From positions 310,001-374,000 of the forward strand of contig JBEWZL010000064.1 in assembly GCA_045837725.1 (NCBI GenBank): 64,000 nucleotides of DNA, in the 5' to 3' direction. Position 1 is the stretch's first letter. The number at the start of each line of letters is the position of its first letter. Position numbers and translations under genes: made by a program. This DNA is from Vermamoeba vermiformis. Its lineage: Eukaryota; Tubulinea; Echinamoebida. The notes beneath the pieces were generated by a model that had not been told where the DNA came from, made no database searches, and saw nothing but the letters and a program-made list of their open reading frames with translations. Of the stretch, positions 14,084 through 26,881 are shown piece by piece.

Positions 14084-15967
14084 TTAATTGAAACCATTCC
14101 AATATTCAGCGACAAAATCTTGATTTGGCATGATCACATCCGGATTCCAGAGCCAGTTGTTTGAGTGGCATTGATTGTCGAGGTCTTTTTGACAATCCTC
14201 TTGATTAAATACGGCATGTAGACACTCATTAAGCTTCTCTTGTTTCTGTTCATTTGTCAAATCTTTGTCGAAAGTAAATCCGCTTCTGCAGACAAAGAGA
14301 CGTTTGAGATCTGAATGCTGGTTTAGCACTTCGCAGATACGAGAATTGGCCTCCCTCGCGTGAATAATCTTCACCGGTCCATCTAATATCATCGTTTGTT
14401 GATGATATCGTTTGGAGTCCCAGCCTGAATTAGATCCAGCGTCAAAAATTTGTCGATCGGATTTGGATCTTACCTTCATTTTCACCAGGAGAAAATCTGC
14501 ACGAATGAGTTGATCGTAATAATCCAATGTGCACTTTTCCAGCTCGATTTCTCATTGCTCGCAACAGTCTCTTTTGATCATCGCCGTAATAAAAGTCCGA
14601 GAATTCATTGAACCATTCCTTCAGTAACAGCCGTGTTCTTTCGCTCCATTTATAGGCAAAAACTCCGCAATCAGGCAAGTGGAACACGTTGGGAACGTGT
14701 CCATTAATAGCAAAGTCGTATTGATGTTCGTTCATGAAATCGAAAAACGAATCCAATTCGCCGCAGTTCCACGTGTCCGAGTCTACAAATAGTGAAATAT
14801 GATACGGTGCTAATGAAGCGTATATGACTCTTGTAACGAACTGTCGGCCTTCGTTGAACAAAAATTCGTCTTTGATGCCAATTATTCTGTCGAAAATTTG
14901 ATCTCGATCCACAAAGTTTCTATCATTTGTAAATAAGGTCAATTGAGCTGCGCCACCTTTCGGATGATTTTTCCTATAAATTCTTGCTGAAACTACTGCT
15001 GCTTCTAACGATCTATCCAATTCCCATTGACCGAGGCCGTACGAGAAAAAATTGATGCTATTTCCTTTTTTTGGAATGTACTTGGCGTAATCCAACTGCA
15101 AAGCCACATCAGCTCTAAAAGTGTGATTTGTGTTGACTAATTGAATCGTGCCCGTGCAATAGGTCTCCAAACAAGTCGTGTCAACAAACGCATCCGCTCT
15201 GCCATGATAACTGTATGCTCGGTGCCATATCGCCGTATTGTTTTTTTTAACGAACATTCTGCTCGCGAGCCACGCAGCGTGCCATCGATGCTCTGAAAGT
15301 GCACCGTAATGGACAATATCGCATTCGTACCTCTTTTGATGGAATGTGAAGTCATATAGTGCTTGTTCGAATGGGCCTGATATTATTTGAAGGTTCTATA
15401 ATAAAGTTACTATGGTTAGTACGTTCAGTAAAAGTACGAACTCGATCCCAGATCCGAAATGTCAAATTTCGAAAATAATAAGAAAGCGCTCAAGCGACTA
15501 ATTCACTACTAAATTAAATTCTTTATTACGTGCATACGATTAGTAAGCTTAAAAATAATTATTAAATTATGACAAACCTTAACGTTCGAATTTAACTAAC
15601 TATATCTCAATAGTTTTTGATAATTATAATCTTATCCAGTTAATCTTACCTTAGAGGATGCAGCGCTATCATCTTTTTGATGAATAATAAATATTTTGTA
15701 ATTGTGTTTGGGCTTGTTGAACTTGATCCATTCTTCTATTATTGATCCGGGGACCGAAATAAGGCAAATATTGCCTCCTTCATATTTTAATTTATCATAG
15801 ACCTCTGTAATTTTGTGAGGATCGATTATTTCATCAGCTAATCCATCTGAACTCGGATCGACCTCTCCGTTTGTTCGCGCTGCCCAACTAGACGAGAAAA
15901 TAATAGCAGTGAGCGATATTGCGACGCATAATACTATAAATACAATGATCTGCTTCTTCCTCGTCAT
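14084..15967 (-). CDS. Type II membrane glycosyltransferase-like protein
   Basis: Three exons (15967-15650, 15395-14474, 14424-14084) give 526 residues. The N-terminus MTRKKQIIVFIVLCVAISL is a signal-anchor with basic cytosolic end, as in Golgi glycosyltransferases. The catalytic region contains SLFVDSDTWNC, a DxD motif (nucleotide-sugar and metal binding). Downstream are YGDDQKRLLRAM and MILDGPVKIIHAR, resembling acceptor-side and C-terminal His motifs of nucleotide-diphospho-sugar transferases. I cannot assign a CAZy family or sugar. An upstream in-frame ATG at 16036 would add 23 residues but interrupts the anchor context, so the later ATG is preferred. Pairs of Cys in the C-terminal third suggest luminal disulfides. 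Confidence 0.75.
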
Positions 15968-16314
15968 GGTTTGAAACAGCCAATAAAATGTCAAAATTAT
16001 TTTAGATCTGACACATACCCCACAATCTACTGCCATAATCAGGTCTTACAGTCTTCGCAATTAAGAAGTTTTGCAAGGTTAAGTATCTTCTCGACGTCGA
16101 CTTAAAGGTTATTCCGATCGAAGACGCTTACCAAATCCACATTTTCAGAGCTACACAGCTGTTGTGTGGGTGCTGCGTGCGTAGCATTGAACTCATTATA
16201 CAATCTAAATGCTAATATTGTGCATAATTGAAAAGGGAAGCGGTACTGGACTGAAATTTAGTTACCGTTATTTTGATCTTCCTCTCCAAGGCTGTAACAA
16301 CTTCGAGTGCTATA
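15968..16314. promoter_or_regulatory. Divergent promoter region, glycosyltransferase / L2HGDH
   Basis: About 350 bp between divergent starts. No recognisable motif; shared-promoter role is inferred from geometry. Confidence 0.3.
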
Positions 16315-17988
16315 ATGGCTCATAAAGCCGTTGAATTTGTAGTCAAGCATTTGGTTGTTGGAGCAGGTGCTGTAGGACTTGCTGTAGGTGCTCGGCTGTC
16401 TCGTGAGGTAAGTGTAGCTCGGATCTAACCTCTAAAAATTTGTCTGAGTACTCTATGATATAGCATTCATGGAGCCTATTGGTGCGCATAATACAAAAAG
16501 GCTTTAACAATTTAAATAATTTTTTTGGCGCTTTTTTTCTGTCTCCAGCAAACCTAACATTACTTTAACCAGGGCCCGACAATAGTAATTGAAAAAAATA
16601 AGAAATATGGTGAGGAGACGAGTTCTCGTAATTCTGAAGTGATTCACGGCGGGATGTACTACCCGATCAACTCGCTCAAGACCCAGACGTGCATTAAAGG
16701 CCGCAAAATGTTATATGACTTGTGTCAACGGTACGAAAATGAGTAATAGGCTATTTCTAACGAGAGAACTAGCTATGATATCCCACATAAGAAAGTTGGC
16801 AAATGGATCTTTGCTAGCCAATCAGAACAACTCTCGTATTTAGAAGAATTGAAGAAAAAAGGTGACGTCTCTAGGCATTCCATTGCGATTTTTAACGAAG
16901 AAAGAAATTAGCGAAGGCGAACCTAACTTGAAGGTACGTTACAAAAGCAGATCTGCTCGTACATACAACGATGTTAATAGCAATGCCATTGCCAGGCAGC
17001 AGAAGTGCTTGAGTCCCCTGAGACAGGCATTATAGATTCGCATCATTATATGACAGTGTTAGCTGATAAAATATCCACGAATGATGGTACGCGCGTTGAC
17101 AGTTTTGACACGCGTCACTCGCCACCTAGTTAACGTATCATGTGTAGGCATATTAGCATTGCAAACTAGATTAGTTTCAGTCGAGAAGACGTCACGTGGC
17201 ACCTATATTGTCACCACAGAAATCAGTTCAGGATCTGACCTCTCGTACTGCACTTTTGAAACCGAGTCGATTATCAATTGCGCTGGATTGCACGCAGATA
17301 AAGTGTCGGAGATAATTATCGGCGAGAAAGTATCAGAATACAAATTATACCCTTGCCGCGGTCATTACTTTGGGTACTTCGGAAAGTACGTTGCCATACC
17401 TTCCATATCTTTAGGGCTCGTTTATAATTTTCATATTTTTATAGACCAATAATATCGCGCTTGATTTATCCGATCCCTGACAAAGCTTTAAAATCTCTTG
17501 GACTTCACGCAACAATAGATCTTGCTGGGAAGTACGTAATCACCGACCGAACCTTATGAAATATTAGACTAATATTTGTTTATTTGTAGAATGAAGTTCG
17601 GTCCTGATCTGCAGTACGTCGAAGATCTGAACGACTATTCGGTGAGCGAATCACTACGAGACAAATTCTATGAGACCGTGAAGAGTTACCTGCCGTCCAT
17701 TGAATACGATAGGCTACACCCTGATTATGCTGGAATGAGACCAAAATTGGCTGGACCTAATGACGGATTCAAGTAAGCGGATGAGGAAAATGGAGATCGA
17801 GCGCAAAATTGTTAATTTTGTATAATAATATTACCAGGGACTTTATCGTAAACCAGGAAGGCAATCGAGGACACCCTCGAGTGGTCAATTTGATTGGCAT
17901 TGAAAGCCCTGGTTTGACCGGATCCCTTGCCCTCGCCGAACTAGTCGCTGGAAAATTGGGCTACAAAGAATGCGATCAATTGCCATAA
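16315..17988 (+). CDS. L2HGDH: L-2-hydroxyglutarate dehydrogenase (one apparent +1 frame break)
   Basis: FAD enzyme that oxidises L-2-hydroxyglutarate to 2-oxoglutarate, a metabolite-repair step. Eight exons (16315-16407, 16573-16730, 16773-16933, 16996-17086, 17148-17385, 17445-17531, 17590-17772, 17838-17988). Family marks: FAD-binding VVGAGAVGLAVGARLSRE, ETSSRNSEVIHGGMYYP, LGIPLRFLTKKEISEGEPNL, INCAGLHADKV, RLIYPIPD and the C-terminal GIESPGLTGSLALAELV. The enzyme would be about 386 residues, but exon 3 changes frame by one base at an A6 run (16855-16860). Everything on both sides matches the family, so either one A is an assembly error or the gene is newly broken. The mitochondrial presequence is short or absent. 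Confidence 0.9.
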
Positions 17989-18153
17989 TCGCTATTCGAT
18001 TCAATGATTCGCTGCGCAGGAAATCACGTGCTTTCTTTGGCCCAGTTAAGTCATGGCTTAATCGAAGTTAAGTCACGAAAACCGCCTTTCATTTTTAAAA
18101 TCAACTTTGTGCACGCAACCACGTGAACATTATATCTTGTTAAATAAGACGCC

Positions 18154-18905
18154 ATGGAATGCTTTTTCGATGAAAGGTAAGCTTTGCAAACATTTTCGCG
18201 GCAAGATCTAACGATCCGTTTAGCGCCCTTCAGATGATAACTTCAGATGAAGAATTTATATGCCCAGTATACGACACCGACTTGGATATGCTATGTCTAG
18301 ACGGCTCATCGACCTCGGAGCACGAAGAAACAAGTCAAATTTCTTCGCTCGATCTGCCTCCCGACTGGACTGACATTGGATCTGACTTCCAATTCGACGA
18401 ACTTCTACAAGAGAGCGATAATAGTGCTGAAGAATCATCCACAACATCGTCTTCCGAATCTACGTCGCAAGAAAACTCAGATCTGAAGTGTCAAGAATTC
18501 TACAGTGCCGCGACAATTTTTGAACTAGATCCGACTCCGCAAACCGAAACTATTACTACGCAATGGCTTATAGATACTATCGACCCGTCAGCAAGCTACA
18601 AGAAACTGCGTATGATGCGACGGATCACGGTCGAACAAGCCTTCGTTTCGTATTTCGCTGAAAAAGGTCAATTGCACGACACTGCGCCTATTATTTTCGA
18701 TAAAAATGACGCAGAACAAATTGCTAGCGAAATTTTGGCACGAAGAGTCAAGATCGGCCGAGCAGGTCGCAAGTTGAAGAACGAAAAGCCAGTACGCAAC
18801 AGAAGTCAGTATATGAAGCTCCATGGTGCTTTAATGAAAGCTAAATGGAAGCGAATAGTATCTAAGGATAGCGCAGTTACGCTGTATTTGTATTTCCGGA
18901 TGTAG
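18154..18905 (+). CDS. Orphan protein with acidic/Ser-rich front and basic C-terminal motif (paralog A)
   Basis: Two exons (18154-18176, 18222-18905). The first encodes MECFFDE; the second carries a long Glu/Asp/Ser-rich stretch. The C-terminal 60 residues are basic: ILARRVKIGRAGRK, then NRSQYMKLHGALMKAKWKR. The same pattern (VKARQFKISGAGRK, PYTKLHDALKKAQWKR) ends the gene at 32669-33555, so the two are paralogs. Acidic front plus basic helix-forming tail resembles a transcription regulator with activation and nucleic-acid-binding parts, but that is inference. No known domain recognised. Confidence 0.65.
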
Positions 18906-19162
18906 ATGTCGATCGCTTTGTAAATTCAATTCATTTATTAGTTGCTCGCCAATCTCTCGATTTCATTCTTTTTTCTTACTTATATATAATCCGTCCCAAG
19001 AGGGTCTGATTGACGGTTTTTGCGAGTCAATTTTCAAATGGAATTCAAGCACTTGGACCACAAGAGTTCAGTTTCAACTACCTCGTTTATTATAGTGACT
19101 TTTTAAAGTTATCTCTAGAGTGCGCAGCTTGGGTTTTTTGGAATCGTCTTGGAATCTTTACA

Positions 19163-21902
19163 ATGACTTCAGGTCGGATCTTGTTGATCTAAATTATTAA
19201 TTAACCGCTTATTATTTATTTTTATAGTTTACACTTGGGGATGCAATCAAGGCGATAGATTAGGCGGCGATAATGGTGGACCTTTCCAAAAATTAGTCGA
19301 TTTTGACAACAGACCCATAAAACACGTTGCTGCCGGTCGCAGAGGAACAGCCATACTCACAGGTTAGAATTATTTATTTTTTCTAACATATTTTCATAAT
19401 TGCGCATCAGCGAGGAAGAATTTCGAAATTGATTTCGCATCTGACACCTTTCCTTTCTCAGAGGACGGAGAGTTATTTCTATTTGGCACGTTTAGCGCTA
19501 CAGGCACTGTGTTGAAGACCTCTTCTAAGAATTTTATCGCCGAGAAGGTGCTCGGCGTTTCTTGCGGCATGGACTGCGTTGCCTTTTACACTGAAAAAAA
19601 CGAAGTACGCAACGGAAAATTATATATATGCCTTCTTTGTACCTAGCTATTGATGCATTAATTCATTCTTATATAGGTATGGGCTTGGGGTAACTATCTT
19701 AGCGACAAAGTAGATCCAGCGATTGTGCACACTTTTCCAAACGACGTGCAAATCAAACAGATTGCCTGCGGATCAACGCATTGCCTTCTTCTTACTAGCC
19801 AAGGCAAGCATAATACAATAGTATAATGTCAAATGTAACAGTTAATTTAGGAGTGTACGCGTGGGGGTCAAACAGCCAAGGTCAAATGGGTATTGCACCG
19901 CAACCCGGACCAGCAATGATGAGGGTCCAATACAATCATTTACTTCCAGTCACGGCTCTGAAGAACAAAAATATCGTGCAGATAGCTGGTGGCGGCTATC
20001 ACTCGTTGGCTTTGACCGGTAGGTGTTGGATCTGGTGCACGATGATTGACACTAATGCCTCGCAGATGCCGGTGAAGTTTATGCCTTCGGAGCAGGAGGC
20101 TACGGACAACTTGGCACGGGCAACAAAAGCAATCAATTGATTCCGACACTGGCGTTAGAGTTGGCTAGCAAACAAATCAACTTTATAGCTGCTGGACCTT
20201 CTCATTCCATCGCGATTTCAACGGACGGAAAGGTGAGCACACCGAACACAATCATACGAATATATTACTAATGCGGAGGGTAATACAGGCGTACTTGTTC
20301 GGTCGCACAGAAAGCAACCAGTGCAATTGCACAGCACCTTCAAACGCGTGCATTCAGCCAGTGGAAATCTCCATCAAAGACGAGTTCTTTGTATACGGTG
20401 CTGCCGCTCACAGCTGTACTTACTTGGTAACTGTGCAAGGCAAAATCTACGACTATGGAATCCTCTGGGTAAGTTCGAAAATGACACGTGTCATAAATGT
20501 CACTAAATTGATCGGTTGGGTCAGAGCGAATCTCAAAATCTAATGATCGGAAAAAACGGAGGCGTGTTCAAAGACAAAATCATTCACCAAATATGGTGCG
20601 GTCATTACCATGCCATTGCTGTCGTCGGTGAAATGCGTGTCAACATTAGTCCATCAACGTTCATTGCCAACATGCAAACAGCGTATACTGACACCGTGCA
20701 CAAAGACATGACACTCGCCACGCCTCACGGCAAGAAGCAAGTTCACGGGGTCATATTGTCGTCGTTGTCCGAAGTTGTTGCTGAGAAGGCACAAGCCGAC
20801 AAGTGCAACGTGGACATTGTCGAAGAGTTGAAACTCTTGTCCGCAGAGCAGCTGGAGATGATGCTCAAATACTGTTACGGTATCAGTAGCGACGTCAAAC
20901 CTGAGGATTTGAAGGCCCTCAACGAAGCCGCAAAAAACCTTCGGCTCTCACAGCTCGTGCGGGATTGCGCTAAGCCCCACTCACAAGGTAAATACTGCAC
21001 CTCTTCATCGGCTCTCTGTTAATGTCTGCTACAGAAGGATCGTTCATTGTGATGTCCCTGAGTGGTCTGACAACAGTTCATGAGTCAGACATTTCAAGCA
21101 CAAGGCACCAGATTTAGCGACATCACGTTCACATTCGACAACAGCCCCGACAAGTTACACGCACACAAAATCATTTTATCGTCAAGATGTGAATATTTCA
21201 GAGGCCTATTTGACTTGGGAATGAAGGAGAGCAAACAGAACACGATGCACATTACAGACTGGAGCTATGAACCGTTCAAAATTATGTTGCAGTTCTTGTA
21301 CAGCGATCAGCTCGAAGATGTGACCGGTGAAAATGCGTTAGAAGTTTTACAAATTGCCACGACTTACTTGATCCAACGACTCGTCGACAAGTGCGAAGAG
21401 TTCATCGTGGAGAATATGACGCTTGATAATGTCGTAGAACTGTATCAACTCGCTGAAACTATCAACGCGAAGCAGATCCAAAGAGGCTGTCAATTTTTGG
21501 TCCGAAGAGAGGCCTGCCGACAAGAAATTTCAAAAGTTCCTAATTATGACAAGTTGACGCAAGCTCAAAAAGCCTCCTTAAACACATTGACAGGGGCTGG
21601 TAAGTCAATTTTTTGTTAATTTTTAAATTGCAACCTACTAACGCTAATGCAAGCAGAAAACCAACCCGTAACAAAAGAGGCACAAGCTGCAGGTAAGATT
21701 ATTATCATAATAATGTACACTACTTGACGTTGGTTTAACGCATTGTTTATTATTAGATGTCCACATAGCGATGACGCCGTACAAATTTGCACGTGTAACT
21801 CGTACAGGCGTACAAAATAACAATAACCAAAATAATCATAATAATAATCACGGTAATAATGACCGTGAAAATGACAATAACAAGCGGTGTACCATCAGTT
21901 AG
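19163..21902 (+). CDS. RCC1-repeat/BTB protein with Asn-rich tail and C-terminal CaaX box
   Basis: N-terminal RCC1 beta-propeller repeats are evident: VYTWGCNQGDRLGGDNG, ELFLFGTF, VWAWGNYLS, VYAWGSNSQGQMG, EVYAFGAGGYGQLGTGN, HYHAIAV. Then comes a BTB-like half (LSAEQLEMMLKYCYG) and a full BTB (RFSDITFTFDNS, KLHAHKIILSSRCEYFRGLF) with a BACK-like helix region. The tail is Asn-rich and ends KRCTIS, a CaaX box predicted to be farnesylated. BTB proteins commonly serve as Cullin-3 adaptors. Exons: 19163-19172, 19228-19362, 19462-19604, 19677-19803, 19851-20018, 20066-20232, 20289-20468, 20525-20987, 21035 to 21599, 21657-21692, 21757-21902. Odd points: intron 19804-19850 uses a GC donor, the first intron has a weak gtcgga donor, and the frame shifts by +1 between 21071 and 21117. 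Confidence 0.85.
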
Positions 21903-22028
21903 TGTTCGGAAAGCTTGAAGGTAAAAGAGAGATCGCACAATGTCCAATCATTCTCTTAATGTCAGGTTTTATTGTGAATGATACGAAAAAAAACGTCACG
22001 TACAAGCGTTTTTATCGAAGTCGTCCAA

Positions 22029-23891
22029 CTACAAATAGGAGTCAAAAATGTGACACACAAGTTGCTTGAACTCGTTCATGCCAGGGTGAGTGATCGACGA
22101 GAGGATCTGCACCCACATCTCACGCGGAAGTATCGAGAGTGCGTGATCACTTCGTGCAATGTTGTGGGACAGAACGGTGACTTTGTATTTGATCTCTGAT
22201 TTGAGCGCTCGATTGCGTTGTATTAGATGTGCTAAATGTTCAGCATTGTCAACGATGAATCTGTCCAAGGCAAAGTTGCACAGCAAGGCTTCATTGAGCT
22301 TGTTCATGAGGTTGATGAAGTTGTACGGGATGTGCGTTGCTTGAACTAACTTAATTGAAGGCAAGCTGTCATTGTGTTTGAGTCCCTCACAAATTGAATC
22401 AACTTCCTCCGCAGAATTGAAATTGACCTGTACTTCAAAATGGCGAAGAGCCTTATTGTGTATTAACATGTTTTTGACACCTGTCAATCCGTCAGAATCT
22501 TCGCCTTGTTTTCCGGATGACATCATAAGCCGTTTGATCGTCGTATTATAGGCTAGTGACTGACAGAGGTTGTTGATGCCTTTTTTGGAGAACGTATTGA
22601 TGGTTAGGTCCAGCTCAGTGAGTGACTTGTTCTTCGCTAACATTTGTGCAATCAGTTGAATTTGCTCGTCGTTAATATGACACCTCGTCAGTTCCAACGA
22701 TGTCAAACTGTCATTTTGGCTCAACCAATCGCATATCGCTGTTACTCCTCGCAGTCTGAAATAGCCTATCGTCAATTCTAGATGCTTGAGTGAGTTATTC
22801 CGCTTCAATCCTTGACACAAGAGCTGACACGTGTCATCCGTAAACCCGCCTGAAAAGCATAATGATGTCAACGTAGTGTTTGTTCTTAATGACTCGCTGA
22901 GCACTTTCATTGCGTCTTCCAGGAGCTGTGCGTCTCGTAATGAAAGTTCCGTGAGTTTGATTTGATCGTTGGCCAAGTACTTGAACAGCTCGCTCACAGC
23001 ACCAGCATTAACTTGGCCGATATGTAATTTCTTGAATGTAGTATTGTGTACTAGTCCTGTGCATAATACTGTCATGTCGTGGGTGACTGGAATGTAACCA
23101 AGATCCTCCAAGGTGACTCGTTCGATCGATCGGTTTTTCTCGAGGATCTCGCCGAGTGCTTGAAACCCTGCTCCGTCGCCATAAGATGAATAAAATTTGA
23201 GATCTTGGAGCGACTTGTGTGCTGATAAGACTGGTATTAATGGCTGCCATGCTTCTGCATTAAATAGATCTTCGATTGTAAATACGACCTCAACAATAAA
23301 TTCATTTTTCATCGCGCAAGCGAGTGCCTCGTACTCGTGTGGCTCCGGACTGGACAATAATTCCAATTGTGTCAATTTTTTTGCATGCTGAAGTGCGACT
23401 AATATCTGACTAATATCGACGCCGCTCGTTCTTTCAATGGCAAGTTGAACAGGGCCTGCTGATTGTAACGTTGTTGCGAGCTCTTCAAAACGCAATAAAC
23501 TATCTATATTTAACGAGAGATGATGTAATCCTTTGTGATCTTTCATAACGCCGGTGATAAGCTGCAGATCTTGTTCGGTTCGGATCTTCCAAGCCAGATC
23601 TGGGATCAATAGCATAGCATTATGCAGAAATATTCGCTGAATTTCGGAATATTGCTCAATATATACATCTTCAAGGTATTGAAAGGCGGTTGGGGACAAG
23701 TTGAAAGGGGACCCGCTGTGAATTGCCTCTTGAATATTATAAAATAACGGGAGAGAAGCCTTAAATTAAATAATAATAATTAATCTAATTAATTTATAAA
23801 ATGAAGGATTTATTCATTAATCACATTCGAAAATATTTGTGGCACAAAGCAGATGGGCCATGTTTAGTCTTACCGGAAGCGTCATTTCCAT
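22029..23891 (-). CDS. Leucine-rich-repeat protein with C-terminal F-box-like motif (LRR copy 1)
   Basis: Two exons: 23891-23874 (MEMTLP) and 23759-22029, together 582 residues. About ten ribonuclease-inhibitor-type LRRs of roughly 28 residues recur with the pattern LxxLxLxxCxIxDExxxLIAxML (for example LTRCHINDEQIQLIAQML, SLTELDLTINTFSKKGINNL). The N-terminal 150 residues are helical. The C-terminus LPREMWVQILSSITHPGMNE resembles an F-box core, but at the wrong end of the protein, so a helical cap is as likely. A close paralog lies at 27037-28723 in the same orientation. The protein lacks a signal peptide and NACHT domain. It is divergent from the Crinkler-like gene. Partner and role are unknown; RI-type LRRs usually bind proteins. 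Confidence 0.8.
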
Positions 23892-24029
23892 AACTTGGGT
23901 TGTTGTCGGGTAGTAACTATCTTGGGTGTTATATAGTGTGAACAAAATTCCGAACAATGTCAAGGCCGTTCACGTGGTTGGACCGACGAACAAGTTGGCT
24001 TTATCAATTTTAGCTGTCCGATTGAACGC

Positions 24030-24068
24030 AACTGCAAATAGGAGCCAAAAATGTAACGTACAAGGTGC
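24030..24068 (-). pseudogene. Remnant of an LRR gene 3' end
   Basis: About 39 bp match, with few differences, the shared 3' coding end of the two LRR genes at 22029 and 27037 (core aataggagNcaaaaatgt). No further LRR sequence continues on either side. It reads as a fragment left by duplication or recombination in this island. It lies just upstream of the start of the Crinkler-like gene. Confidence 0.55.
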
Positions 24069-24105
24069 GGATACTTTCATTTAATTTCTTATTTGAGAAT
24101 ATGTA

Positions 24106-26881
24106 ATGGAGGAAAACGCCCGAGGTATTGATTTTGAACGATCGGCAGCCATAAGCGAAATTAGGCGCCATCAATAGTACTAAATTAAATAATATTCTAT
24201 TATTTTTGTACGTAGAAATAAAATATCCTAGCTAACATCTTCTACGAGAAATTAGACTTGAAGTCCGAAAATTTGAATCCGGATCTTTCTTTGTCCCGAT
24301 TAAATCCCTAGTTTGCCTCAATTATGCTATTAATTAAATACAGCCACTTTACACAATATCGTTTCAAAAACTAAAACCTTGCAGATACGACCCAACTCCC
24401 CGATAAGTGGTCTGAAGCGCAACTGGAGGCATGGGCGCGCGACAATATAACCAAAGACACTCTACTGCAGCCCGAGTGGCACCAGAAGCAAGTTGCGATT
24501 TGGGCGCGAGAAGTCTTGGGCTTTGATCAAGACGAACTGGATGTATTGAAGAAAGCAAAGCTGAACGGAAGGAAACTACTGGCTTACCAAAAAATTGAAG
24601 ACCTTTTTTCCGACTTCGAAGAAGAAACGAAGTTGGAGCGGATTTCGAAATCTTCCCTGCGCGCGTTGTGGGCTGAGATCGAGAAGCTGAATCCACAAGC
24701 GCACAAACCTACCACCCTCCCACCGCTATCGATTGAAAGTCAATTACAAAATTCACCATTAGATACGCTAAGTAAGGCTGTACAACGAGACAACGACGAG
24801 CAAGTGCTGCGGATCCAACTGTTAATGACATCGATCAAGAAACCAGCTTTGTCGGAATCAGCGACCAACGATCACACGATGCCATTCAAAGATCGTGCGA
24901 CAGAAGCGGAAGAATTACGAAGTTGCATCGAATATAACTTGGTAGCATACGATACTAACTCACGGCGCAAGAACGACTACTACTTCACGGTCGTAATGTC
25001 TGGCACTGGCTTCGGAAAGACGAGATTTTGCAAAGAAATTCCTAATCTTATCAAATCGATACCCGAGGTATGTTAAGCTAGCCTATGTGAGAACACTTCG
25101 CTAATGATCTACGTACTGTAGTTGCCGAGTACTATGGTCACAATACATCTTGATCTCAGCAACGGCGATCGTATTCGAGATTGGCACGTGGAGCGTGATG
25201 AGTTCCTTACGAACTCCAAGATTTATTTAGAAAACCTTATTGGCAAACGAATCGCCGCACACGCTCTCTTCAATTGCAACTACGATGAACTGCTCGGCAC
25301 CCTGGGGCACGAAGGGAAAGGCGACTCGCTTGGCTTGTTAACCTTCGATGCAGTACTCAAAACTGTTGGACGACAGCATGGAAGTACTTCAGAAAAACCT
25401 GTGGGCATTGTATTGATATTAGACGAGATCAACTACTTGTTCAAGAACGACAACATTGCACTCGCAGTTATCAACATGATTGGAAATTACATGACAAGTG
25501 ACACTGTGTCCTGCCAACGTGATGCAGGTGTCATTCTCTTTCCAGTCATTTCTGGAACAGCTGTCAATGGAGTTGCCAAATGTTTTTTGAGCTCTTCATA
25601 TGGCAGCAAGTTCATTCCACTTGGTTTGCTATCGCTGGAGAGTGCAAAAGACATATTTTCTCATTGCTTGCCAACCAAAAAGCACTGGCTGAATGATAAG
25701 CGAATCATCCAGTTGTTGCTGTTGTATGGCAATACCCCTGCTGTGTTACGAAGGATCACTAAATTTTTGGACAAGAAGAAGGATGATACACTCACTAGTG
25801 ACACCTTTGATTCACTGATCAGACGATTGGAACGTGAGGTGAGTTGTCATGCACGTGTTGTTTAGGCACTCTAATCAAGTGACAACCTTTAGGTTTCTGC
25901 TAGTCAATTTCGAATCCCAAACTTGCAAGCGACTCATGTAGATGTGGTATTGGCTGGAGTTGTGGCAGAACCGACCACATTGGCATCGTTTCAATCTTTA
26001 GAAGATGATGGACTAGTTTACACTTTGAACGGCAGATACGCGCTTCCCTACTTGTATTTGCAAGCAGCCAATCAAGTCTTTAAATCTGTACCACCAAGGC
26101 TATTGCCGGCACCTGACATGGAATACTCCTGGAGTGATTTCGAGAAACTAGAGCATGTGCTACAGGTATGAGACACAGTTGTAGCTCTTCGAAAAGATTG
26201 CTAACGGTTAAATCAGAGAGTTCGAATTAGTGTCTTGCTTGAATTCAAATCCCCTGAGATTAAATTGAACGAACTATTTCAAGGTGCTTATCACATGAAA
26301 TCCAAGATGAAAATCAAATTACAATACACCACTGCAGTCACATGCTGCAATAAGCTCTTGGTCAAAAAGGATGACACATTAGATTTGGTAATGTTTTTGT
26401 TTCGTGCAAGTCAATTAGTACTAATTCTTAATCTTAGAGCTGCATTGAAGTAACCATGGATGGTTCTCAGTTCAAGACAACACCACAAAACTACTTTAAC
26501 TATTGCTTCTTAGCAGCACCAGGCAATGCTCTTTTTGATATTGCTGAGTTCTACAAGTCTACAACCAAGCAAAACATTGTAATCTTCAAGCAAATGAAGC
26601 ATTTGGAAAACTCAGAAAACTCAAAAACAATTGGCCCAAAACCAATTGAAACATGGTTGAATCAGATGCAAGCCAGTACCAGTAATCTTAGTGGATACAA
26701 GTGCTACTACATGTTGATTACCAACAAACAAGTTCCCTCAGCAAGTACTCTCATTGCTCAGAACACTGATTTGCTAATTGTAGACCAATCCAATCTAATC
26801 GACTACTTTGGACCAACTGTTGCAACATTTGCAGATTTGGTAAGTCTGGATGACACCATTGCCACCAAGTCAGAAAATTAG
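24106..26881 (+). CDS. Crinkler-type protein: SAM-like region, P-loop NTPase and nuclease-like C-terminus
   Basis: Exons 24106-24124, 24385-25067, 25122-25838, 25893-26165, 26219-26387 and 26438-26881, all open and in phase. The N-terminal block repeats WSEAQLEAWARDNI / HQKQVAIWAREVLGFDQDEL with LRALWAEIEKL, like the SAM domains found at the front of such proteins. Next is a P-loop NTPase: VVMSGTGFGKTRF (Walker A) and IVLILDEINYLF (Walker B), with a winged-helix-like part (ALPYLYLQAAN). The C-terminal third (LLEFKSPEIK, NYCFLAAPGNALF, NIVIFKQMKHLE) fits the restriction-endonuclease-like domain usual in Crinkler (CRN) proteins. These occur in oomycetes, chytrids, arbuscular-mycorrhizal fungi and other protists, as effectors or intragenomic-conflict proteins. 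The short first exon is the weakest part. A final intron from 26840 could extend the C-terminus to about 26938. Confidence 0.78.

Noticed and set aside
23935-24062. Open plus-strand stretch (NNVKAVHVVGPTNKLALSIL) that could be a first exon of the Crinkler-type gene
   Set aside because: It has no start codon, and its 3' part is the antisense of the LRR remnant. A short ATG exon at 24106-24124 gives a better donor and phase.
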